Part shown: positions 55,672 to 62,626 of the stretch, one piece after another
Numbering within the stretch: position 1 is the first letter of the stretch
Layout of the letters: each line of letters opens with the position of its first letter
DNA from: Dyadobacter sp. CY347
GTDB lineage: Bacteria > Bacteroidota > Bacteroidia > Cytophagales > Spirosomataceae
Assembly (NCBI RefSeq): GCF_021502655.1
Contig: NZ_JAKFFT010000003.1
Location: forward strand, 1-64,000
Length of the DNA: 64,000 nucleotides
Direction of reading: 5' to 3'
The notes under the pieces: generated by a model
What the model was told of the DNA's origin: nothing
Seen by the model: only the letters and a program-made list of their open reading frames with translations
The model's database searches: none
Translations under genes and position numbers: made by a program

Positions 55672-56691
55672 ATGTTAAAATTTTACACTAAACTCGTCCT
55701 GGGTGCCGTAAGTCTGGTTACCTTTTCATGTAATCTTCAAGATCACGTAATACCAACCACACCGGATGTGTACGTGGCTGGCTACCAGTATGATGGCGCT
55801 ATTAACACGGCAAAATATTGGAAAAACGGGAAGGCAGTGGATCTGTTGTCGAATAGGAATGCTATCGTAACTACTTCCATTGCGGTATCCGGCGAGGATG
55901 TGCACGTGGTTGGCTGGGATGGAGACAGTTCCATGAAGGCACAAGCCAGATATTGGAAAAATGGTGTTTTGCAATCGTTTTCGGGACAGTATGCTCCGAC
56001 AGTATTAAGCAAGGTGCTGTTGCCAGGCAGCGATGTGTATGTGGCAGGCTCAGGCGAAGATGCAGCTGGATACTATGCCATGTATTGGAAAAACGGAGCG
56101 CCGGTAAACCTGAACAATTCCCGTAACGGATGGGCGAGGGACATGGCGATTGTAAATGGTGATGTATATGTCACTGGTTTTGCCTCCGGCGGAGCAGGTG
56201 CGCAGACAGTTGCTAAATACTGGAAAAATGGCGTAGATGTTAATTTGACAAACGGGGATGAACAGCATTTTCCCAATGGCATAGCCGTATCAGGCAATGA
56301 TGTTCATGTGGTTGGTACCATGGGCGGAACATTCAGGACAATTGCAAAGTATTGGAAAAATGGTGTTGAAACGATTCTGAGTCCTTCATCATATTATTCA
56401 AATGCAGAGGACGTTGCCGTTGTAGGAAACGACGTCTACATTGTTGGTAATGTTGGAGACAGCCTTAACTACTACACCGCAAAAGTCTGGAAAAATGGTG
56501 TCGAGACAACCCTTCCGGGAGGCGTTACGGCTACTGGAATTACCATCATCGGTCATGACGTATATGTTTCCGGTGCTGGTTTGAATGGAGTGACAAGCAT
56601 TGCCAAATACTGGAAAAATGGCATTCCCGTAGAACTTTCCGATGGTACCAGGAACGCCGCGGCAACATCTATTTTTGTGACGGCTCCTTGA
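55672..56691 (+). CDS. Seven-repeat propeller-like lipoprotein
   Basis: 339 residues from ATG 55672 (upstream frame to 55591 lacks a signal). Lipobox LVTFSC, Cys ~20. The mature protein is seven ~40-residue units, each with VYVAG/VHVVG-type strand and a YWKNG (once VWKNG) motif: AKYWKNGKAVDL, ARYWKNGVLQSF, AMYWKNGAPVNL, AKYWKNGVDVNL, AKYWKNGVETIL, AKVWKNGVETTL, AKYWKNGIPVEL. Seven such units fit a beta-propeller. No catalytic motif; ligand unknown. Confidence 0.8.
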   Translation: MLKFYTKLVLGAVSLVTFSCNLQDHVIPTTPDVYVAGYQYDGAINTAKYWKNGKAVDLLSNRNAIVTTSIAVSGEDVHVVGWDGDSSMKAQARYWKNGVLQSFSGQYAPTVLSKVLLPGSDVYVAGSGEDAAGYYAMYWKNGAPVNLNNSRNGWARDMAIVNGDVYVTGFASGGAGAQTVAKYWKNGVDVNLTNGDEQHFPNGIAVSGNDVHVVGTMGGTFRTIAKYWKNGVETILSPSSYYSNAEDVAVVGNDVYIVGNVGDSLNYYTAKVWKNGVETTLPGGVTATGITIIGHDVYVSGAGLNGVTSIAKYWKNGIPVELSDGTRNAAATSIFVTAP

Positions 56692-56716
56692 TTAGTGCAT
56701 GAAGTCCCGATTTCAG

Positions 56717-57190
56717 TTATTTCTTGCCAGGCACCTGTTTGCAGTCGGTTTTGGCTAATGTGACACCGGTGTACTGCACTTTGGACTTGTCTGCGAAGAC
56801 AAACTTTCCGTCTTTCAGTATTCTGTCGCCTCGGCCTTCTGTTAGTAATGTGTCTTTGCGCAGGAATGTGACTTCGTTGACATATTCGGAATCGGACGAC
56901 ATGAATGTGTACAGGCCCCAGATTGTATCACCATGCATTTTTCCCATAAGCAGCCCGTTATCCTGCTGTTTCTCATAGAGTTTGTATCCCAGACTGCCTT
57001 TAATGCTGTCTCCGTAAACCAGCGCATTTAACAGCACCGTGTCTTGTTTGACGAAGGAGGCATAGCAGGAATTAAATACGCTGTCAGAGTCGGATGTTTT
57101 TCTGTTGAGACCTGTATTTTCAGTAGGTCCTGAGTTGCATGAGGTGAGGAAAATTACAATGAGGGAAATCAGAACAATACAGGTTTTCAT
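56717..57190 (-). CDS. Hypothetical lipoprotein
   Basis: 157 residues. Lipobox IFLTSC, Cys ~18. The mature part has beta-rich segments (DTVLLNALVYGDSIKGSLGYKLYEKQQDNG, GKMHGDTIWGLYTFMSSDSEY), a pattern seen in small Bacteroidota lipoproteins. No family named. Convergent with the propeller-like lipoprotein. Confidence 0.65.
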   Translation of the reverse strand: MKTCIVLISLIVIFLTSCNSGPTENTGLNRKTSDSDSVFNSCYASFVKQDTVLLNALVYGDSIKGSLGYKLYEKQQDNGLLMGKMHGDTIWGLYTFMSSDSEYVNEVTFLRKDTLLTEGRGDRILKDGKFVFADKSKVQYTGVTLAKTDCKQVPGKK

Positions 57191-57293
57191 AGATCCTTTT
57201 TGGCTTTACAGGTTGAAGTACCGCAGGAGCAACCCTGCTTTCCGGCAAAGCTAAATCAGTCTTGGGGGGATAAAAGTGATGATCGTCAGTTTA

Positions 57294-57331
57294 CAACACG
57301 ATAATGGTCATGATGGACAATTATCGTGTTG
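57294..57331. repeat. 12-bp inverted repeat
   Basis: CAACACGATAAT (57294-57305) and ATTATCGTGTTG (57320-57331) with a 14-base loop, between the hypothetical lipoprotein and the permease remnant; no T run, so an operator or RNA hairpin. Confidence 0.5.
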
Positions 57332-57350
57332 AGGAATAATCCAAATTCCG

Positions 57351-57492
57351 CTATTCGCTGCGCAATGACTTGACCGGTTCATCAGCGCAGTAGCAACAGT
57401 TTTGCTGTGGCCAGGCCTACGACGTTAATGAGCGAAAACGTATTGTCCTTTCTGATTATCCGAAGGGCGATTTTAAGGTAGTTTGTAAGCAT
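57351..57492 (-). pseudogene. ABC permease (FtsX/MacB type) collapsed to its two ends
   Basis: ATG 57492 starts the usual N-terminus of this family (MLTNYLKIALRIIRKDNTFS, then LINVVGLATA), and the same strand ends, in another frame, with ADEPVKSLRSE and stop at 57351, the usual C-terminus (NPVKSLRxE). Everything between, normally ~750 residues, is missing. It lies directly after the intact permease gene at 57513-59933, 20 bases away. Confidence 0.72.
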
Positions 57493-57512
57493 GATTATGA
57501 GTCGTTCAATGT

Positions 57513-59933
57513 CTAATGACTTTTTAAAACCTCCACCGGATTACTTCCGGCGGCCTTCATCGTCTGCGAACCGATCATAATACACGCGATCAACAAAACT
57601 GCCAGCAACCCGGCGACTAACTCGCCGATCTGAACAGGTGTATGGTACGGGAAGTTGGTGAGCACAAACCTTTCGAAGAAAACATAAGTCGCAGGAAGAG
57701 CGATCAGTGCCGAAATTGATAATAGCACCACAAAGCCCCGGCTTAATAAAAAAACCAGACTGCCAGCGCTCGCGCCCATGACTTTCCGGATGCCGATTTC
57801 TTTTAATCTTGTCTCTGTCGTGAAAACCACCATTCCAAATAATCCCATGGATGCAATGGAAATGGCCAGGATTGAAAGGAAGCCGATGATCTTGATCATG
57901 GTTGAAAATTCGCTGTAAGCTTCCTCAATTTCTTCATCATAAAACTTCGCCTCAAGCGGATGGACCCGATCGATTTTCTTCCAAACGGACCCGATCCTGG
58001 CCATGGTTGCAGGCATATCTGCGCTTTGTATTTTAGCATTAATAACCGCTCCGTCCTCTGGGGTCCAGAACATGAATGCCACAGGTTCGATCAGGTTGTT
58101 TACCTTGCCATAGTGAAAATCCTTGATCACGCCGACGATCTTCATCCTGCGGTTTTTTATCCGGAAACTACTGAATGTTACCTGTTTTCCGATTGCTTCT
58201 TCTGGGTTCCCTAAATTGAAACGCTTCAAAACCTGCTGGTTAACGATCACCTCGCTTGCTGCCTCAGATTTGGTGGGTCGTGCGACAAAATTCCCGCCGG
58301 CGAGCAGCTTATAGTTGTGCAGGGATAAGTAATTTTCTTCAATGTGATTGGTCAACACCAATGCGGAATCCTGCGAATCCTTGTATTTCATATGCCCGCC
58401 CCAGGCGTTGCCAACTGCGGTGATAATCAGCGACCTGGATAGCGCAGTTACCTCCGGCATTTCTCTTAATTCTTTGAGCAGCGCCTCGGGCTTGTTTCCC
58501 TGCATGTCAATGTTGAGGATGTTTTCCGTGTTAAATCCCAGGTCGAATGCGAGTATGTTTTTATACTGAACATAACCTACGGCAGTCGTTGTGATGAAGA
58601 TCAATGTAACCGTGTACTGAACCACCACCAGTGCGCGCCTGAGTGTTACATTCTTGAAAACTTTTACCGACGAAACATTGCCGAGCGCATGGATCGCGCT
58701 GACTTTTGAAAAGAATAATGCAGGCATAAGGCCAGCGATGACACCCACCGTAACCGAGAAAAATACAAAAGCCGCGATCATGGTAGGCGTGAGATCGAGC
58801 TTCACCGTGCGCTCCATTTGCGGGGCCATATTGATCAGCTGCGGCCGCAAGGCAAGAAATATAAAGTAGGACAGGACAAGGGCTGCAAGGGAAATCATGA
58901 TCGCTTCCGCAAGAAATTGCTGCCAAATCTGGCCTTTCCGGGCGCCTATGGCTTTGCGAAGGCCAATTTCCTTAAAGCGTCGCATTGCACGCGCTATCGA
59001 AAGATTGGTATAATTGAAACAAGCAGACAAGATCACAACCAATGCGAGACCGCCGAGTATCCAAAGCACAATCGGCGGCATATGCGGGCCCACATAACCG
59101 CTCATTGAGCCGGAGCGGAGATCCTCGCCAACTACGATATCGAACAACGGAAGAAGTTCGAGCTGGATTTTCGTTTGTTCTTGGGCCAGGTTTTCTTTGT
59201 TCGCAATCGCGTCGAGCTGTGCCTGGACTGTGTTCAGGTTGGCATTTTCAGGCAGCATGACATACACCGAATTCGAGAACATGTTAGCCCAATTGTCGAA
59301 TTCTTTATCATTCTTATTAAGCTGCTGCGCCGTCGACAAAGACACCAAGGCTTCAAAATTGATATGTGAAAAAAACGGAACATCCTTTACGATCCCCGTC
59401 ACCTGATAATCCAATGTATCAAATTTAACTGCTTTGCCGAGCGCAGACGCGTCGCCAAATAGCTTTTTGGCCGCAGTTTCTGTAAGGACGATCGAGTAGG
59501 GATCTTTCAATGCAGTTTCCGGATTGCCTTCCAGCATGGGAAATGTGAATATCCGTAATAGCGACGGCTCCGCCCAGAAGCCCTTGATAGGGAGTACGTT
59601 ATCACCAACTTTCGCATCCTGCAAAAAGTCGTTCCGCAAAATCGCCACTTCCTCCACGCCCGTTACTTTCTCCCGGATCAGCTTACCGGTCTTGATGGAA
59701 GTTGATGAAAATTTGCTGCTGCCTTGCTCACCTTTGAAAGTGGCCACATTGGTAATGCGATAAATCCGCTTGCCATGCTCGTGAAACTTATCGTACGAAC
59801 GCAAGTCAAGAACAAACGCAATCAGCAGCAAACCGACAGACATGCTAATAGCGAGACCAACAATATTAATGGACGAGAAAAGCTTGTTACGCAACAACCC
59901 ACGCGCCGATGTTTTAACGTAGCTTCCGATCAT
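57513..59933 (-). CDS. ABC transporter permease, FtsX/MacB type
   Basis: 806 residues. First membrane span near 20-42 (LFSSINIVGLAISMSVGLLLI), a large periplasmic MacB-like domain, the FtsX core spans near 285-430 (GGLALVVILSACFNYTNLSIARAMRRFKEIGLRKAIGA...), a second periplasmic domain, and terminal spans with ETRLKEIGIRKVMGASAG and the ending NPVEVLKSH. This two-FtsX layout is the Bacteroidota type that works with a separate ATPase in macrolide/peptide or lipid export. No ATPase gene lies nearby. Confidence 0.92.
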   Translation of the reverse strand: MIGSYVKTSARGLLRNKLFSSINIVGLAISMSVGLLLIAFVLDLRSYDKFHEHGKRIYRITNVATFKGEQGSSKFSSTSIKTGKLIREKVTGVEEVAILRNDFLQDAKVGDNVLPIKGFWAEPSLLRIFTFPMLEGNPETALKDPYSIVLTETAAKKLFGDASALGKAVKFDTLDYQVTGIVKDVPFFSHINFEALVSLSTAQQLNKNDKEFDNWANMFSNSVYVMLPENANLNTVQAQLDAIANKENLAQEQTKIQLELLPLFDIVVGEDLRSGSMSGYVGPHMPPIVLWILGGLALVVILSACFNYTNLSIARAMRRFKEIGLRKAIGARKGQIWQQFLAEAIMISLAALVLSYFIFLALRPQLINMAPQMERTVKLDLTPTMIAAFVFFSVTVGVIAGLMPALFFSKVSAIHALGNVSSVKVFKNVTLRRALVVVQYTVTLIFITTTAVGYVQYKNILAFDLGFNTENILNIDMQGNKPEALLKELREMPEVTALSRSLIITAVGNAWGGHMKYKDSQDSALVLTNHIEENYLSLHNYKLLAGGNFVARPTKSEAASEVIVNQQVLKRFNLGNPEEAIGKQVTFSSFRIKNRRMKIVGVIKDFHYGKVNNLIEPVAFMFWTPEDGAVINAKIQSADMPATMARIGSVWKKIDRVHPLEAKFYDEEIEEAYSEFSTMIKIIGFLSILAISIASMGLFGMVVFTTETRLKEIGIRKVMGASAGSLVFLLSRGFVVLLSISALIALPATYVFFERFVLTNFPYHTPVQIGELVAGLLAVLLIACIMIGSQTMKAAGSNPVEVLKSH

Positions 59934-60125
59934 AATGCATTGGATAAATGTGTACTGCTTGATCCTGATTATATGGTGAAAAATGATCTATGTATTACTG
60001 ACTGCAAAATCAACTATTATGCCATTACACTTATCATCGATTCCGCGACTTACAAGGCGTTTCGGGCAATCAATTTGTCCGATTTCGGACAGTGGAAGAT
60101 GTGAATGTCCGCATTGAACTTTTTG

Positions 60126-60929
60126 TCAATAGAATCCGAAGGTGTAGCTGCCCCAAAAGCTTTGCCAATCCGCTTTCTTTGCATCCTGGTTTGGGATCAT
60201 GTGAACGGTGCTGATCATCCATTTGCCGGTTTGGTCAATGGGGAAGGTAACATTGCCATTTTTATCGCTGCGGAGCGTTTCATGCGTTGTAACGCCATTC
60301 ACCACGTGCCAGGCCAGGACGAGTCCGTTCACCAGGGGCTTGTTATCAAATAGGATTTTGAATGTGACCGGCACCTTTGATTTTTGTGCATATGGATTTT
60401 TGTCGGGAATGATTTCAAGGCGCATACCCGTGTTGATTGCATAGCATTCATTTATCTGATCATCCACCTGGATCAATGTCTTCACGCACCGCTGGTACAA
60501 TTCTCTCCCCGCTTTTAATGTATCATTGTTCTGCACCCGAAGCTTCATGACGTGATCCAATCCCTCGGTACGGAGATATTCATTGAATTTTAAACCTTCA
60601 AGTTCGATGAATTTGCTTGTGTTACTGAATGCGATCAGGTGATTGCCTGGACTTGAAAAGGAGATGTCGAAACTGCTGAGACTATCACCATAAATTGTAT
60701 TGCGAATATCCTTTTTCTCCGCATTCGAGTAATGATCAAGTTTCAGGATTTTGTATTTGTGCCCGTTGGAATGCTCACCCCGGTAATCTTCACCGACCAT
60801 CAGGTCAATCCGCACTTTTTCTCCTTTTTTTAGCCAGAATTTGACCGGTTCAAGCCAGAACTCATGAGCAAATGCCAGTGAGCACAACATAAACAAGCTG
60901 ATAAGAGGGACTAATGTTTTGATTTTCAT
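60126..60929 (-). CDS. DUF4198-family exported protein
   Basis: 267 residues. Signal peptide MKIKTLVPLISLFMLCSLAFA followed at once by HEFWLEP, the typical mature start of DUF4198/NikM-like proteins, whose N-terminal His can bind metal. The body is beta-rich (KKGEKVRIDLMVGEDYRGE, SPGNHLIAFSNTSKFIELEG, LVNGLVLAWHVVNGVTTHETLRSDKNGNVTFPIDQTGKWMIS). A role with divalent metal uptake is known for some relatives; here it is inference. It is preceded by a candidate RNA leader with terminator. Confidence 0.82.
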   Translation of the reverse strand: MKIKTLVPLISLFMLCSLAFAHEFWLEPVKFWLKKGEKVRIDLMVGEDYRGEHSNGHKYKILKLDHYSNAEKKDIRNTIYGDSLSSFDISFSSPGNHLIAFSNTSKFIELEGLKFNEYLRTEGLDHVMKLRVQNNDTLKAGRELYQRCVKTLIQVDDQINECYAINTGMRLEIIPDKNPYAQKSKVPVTFKILFDNKPLVNGLVLAWHVVNGVTTHETLRSDKNGNVTFPIDQTGKWMISTVHMIPNQDAKKADWQSFWGSYTFGFY

Positions 60930-60963
60930 GAATTAATGTAAAAAGTATTGCTTTTGAAGGACT

Positions 60964-60992
60964 AAAAAACCCCTGATCCACCGATCAGGGGT
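60964..60992 (-). terminator. Minus-strand intrinsic terminator upstream of the DUF4198 gene
   Basis: ACCCCTGATC (60969-60978) pairs perfectly with GATCAGGGGT (60983-60992), loop of 4, with a U tract (A run 60964-60969) only in minus-strand RNA. It lies 35 bases before the DUF4198 start and no minus-strand gene precedes it. Confidence 0.75.
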
Positions 60993-61120
60993 TGCGAAGT
61001 TAAGCATTCAAACGTTTCCTGACAGAATCGGCAGTTGGGTCCTTCTGCCTTTACTGCCTCTTCAACTTTTCTTGTCCACCTGCACGGTTTTGCATCAGCA
61101 GCGGCAGCATTGAATCATTT
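60993..61120 (-). ncRNA. Candidate structured leader or small RNA before the DUF4198 gene
   Basis: Read on the minus strand, the ~130 bases before the terminator are enclosed by a short stem (TTGAAT 61110-61115 with ATTCAA 61006-61011) and contain complementary blocks (several copies of GGCAG/CTGCC that can form alternative hairpins). With the terminator, this looks like a riboswitch-type leader or a terminated small RNA. I could not match it to TPP, cobalamin, SRP or NiCo RNA motifs. Confidence 0.4.
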
Positions 61121-61126
61121 TTTTAT

Positions 61127-61167
61127 CATTTTAGTATTTAATAATCAGCATTTTAGTATTTAATAAT
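61127..61167. repeat. Tandem 19-bp direct repeat
   Basis: CATTTTAGTATTTAATAAT occurs at 61127-61145 and again, without mismatch, at 61149-61167 (period 22 bases, two helical turns). It lies between the DUF4198 leader and the barrel gene, a good position for a regulator binding to both promoters. Confidence 0.7.
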
Positions 61168-61217
61168 AAAATGTGACTTTTGATGATGTCGTTTAATTAA
61201 TTGAAACCTTACTTTTT

Positions 61218-61810
61218 ATGAATAAATATCTGCTACTTATCCTGTTGGCGATCCTCTCCGGCGAATTGTTCGGCCAAAATACAAATGCGCTTTTCTTCAC
61301 ATATTCCAGGTCCCTACCCAGGCCCGTTTATAACCGTAATGTGGATGGAGGGGCTGGTTATAAGGCTTTTGCTTCGAATACGTTTGGCTTTCGCTATTTT
61401 ATAAAAAGCAGCAAGATCATTACACTCGAAACCGGGATCGATTACAGCTCATTCAATTTTAAGGTTGATTATGCAGGCGTTCCAAATTTTGCCATTCCGG
61501 ACATTACCAGGCCTTTAAAGATCATTTCTGTTCCGGTTTATGCCCATCTCACTTTTCTCAAATACATTTTCGTGAACGGCGGCTTGCTTCTTGATGCCCA
61601 GCTAAATCCAAAAGAAATCGACATCGACCGACAGACCGGCATTGGACTGGGGCTGGGCGTTGGTCTCAAATACAATTACAAACACATTGCTATCTTCATT
61701 AATCCCTTTGTGGAGCGCACGGTTTAATTTCTTTGGACAGCCAGGAAAGTGGCGTCCGCCGAAGCGTCATGAACCCTGGTGGCAGGATTGGTATCGGCTA
61801 TTCTTTTTGA
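61218..61810 (+). pseudogene. Small outer-membrane beta-barrel protein with a late frameshift
   Basis: Signal peptide MNKYLLLILLAILSGELFGQ, then alternating barrel strands (FGFRYFIKSSKIITLETGIDYSSF, YAHLTFLKYIFVNGGLLLDAQL, GLGLGVGLKYNYKHIAIFINPF). The frame stops at 61727 after VERTV, but one base shift near 61720 continues GLISLDSQESGVRRSVMNPGG and RIGIGYSF to stop at 61810. A final Phe is the normal end of a barrel protein, so 61810 is the ancestral end (~197 residues). Sequencing error is possible. Confidence 0.7.
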
Positions 61811-61812
61811 AG

Positions 61813-62415
61813 TTATTGTGCGTGTAACCCGACCACGTTCAGCGCTTTTTGCTTGTAGTTGGCGAGTTTTGCTTTGGCTGCTGCGGGTTCTTTAATGAGG
61901 CTTAAATAAAAATAGGCGCCGTCCAGGATCGTGAAAATCAGGTCGGCGCATTCGTAAGGATCTTTAACCGAAAGGCTTCCGTCTTCATTACATGCCTCAA
62001 TCAGCTCGGAAAGCTTATATCTGAGGCTTTCCAGCAGGGATTTATATCTCGCTTTAATTTTCTCGTCCCTGAACGACAGCGCATAGCAGCTGTAAAACAG
62101 CCCGTCGTCAAATAATGTATCCCATTTTTTTGAAAAAAGATTGTCAATCACTTTCAGCAGGATGGTTTTCGAACTCTTCGCCGACTTTCCCGGCACATTG
62201 AAAATCGGGGTGTAACGATCTAAAATAAAGTCGATCAGCGCGTAACTCAGTTCTTCCTTGTTTTGGAAATAATGGAGGATAAGGCTCGGGTTTACATCCA
62301 TTTCCTTCGCTATCTTGGCGATAGACGTGTTTTCGAGTCCTTCTATTTTTGCCAGTTTATAAAAAGCCAAAATAATTTCCTGCTGTCGAGCCCCTTTGAG
62401 GCTTTTTCTTCCCAT
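61813..62415 (-). CDS. TetR-family transcriptional regulator
   Basis: 200 residues from ATG 62415 (in-frame ATG/ACG codons further upstream are not needed). N-terminal HTH: GARQQEIILAFYKLAKIEGLENTSIAKIAKEMDVNPSLILHYFQNKEEL; the rest is helical ligand-binding domain (~60-200). It is divergent from the susC-like gene at 62627 and a palindromic operator lies between them, so it probably represses that gene or itself. Confidence 0.9.
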   Translation of the reverse strand: MGRKSLKGARQQEIILAFYKLAKIEGLENTSIAKIAKEMDVNPSLILHYFQNKEELSYALIDFILDRYTPIFNVPGKSAKSSKTILLKVIDNLFSKKWDTLFDDGLFYSCYALSFRDEKIKARYKSLLESLRYKLSELIEACNEDGSLSVKDPYECADLIFTILDGAYFYLSLIKEPAAAKAKLANYKQKALNVVGLHAQ

Positions 62416-62489
62416 ATCTGAGTGTTGATTTGATCCGCGATAATACAAAAGAAAAACATTAGAGTAGAATACTGCGGTCACGTATTTTC

Positions 62490-62507
62490 ATTGAATGAAC
62501 GTTCAAT
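62490..62507. promoter_or_regulatory. Palindromic TetR operator candidate
   Basis: ATTGAATGAACGTTCAAT has the perfect core palindrome TGAACGTTCA (62496-62505), a common TetR/AcrR site type. It is located 75 bases before the TetR start and ~120 before the susC-like start. Confidence 0.6.
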
Positions 62508-62626
62508 CAAAATAATGACAAATTGTTAACATTCCCTTAAAACGTATGTCCTCCTGAATCAGCAATTTTGCGAAAATAAAAACGGTCGTTTCCGGCCGTA
62601 GTCATCATCTTAACCAAATCATTTGT

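Noticed and set aside
60964..61217. Cobalamin riboswitch
   Set aside because: TGTCAGGAAACG is only loosely like the B12 box, and the other conserved core blocks of that riboswitch are missing.
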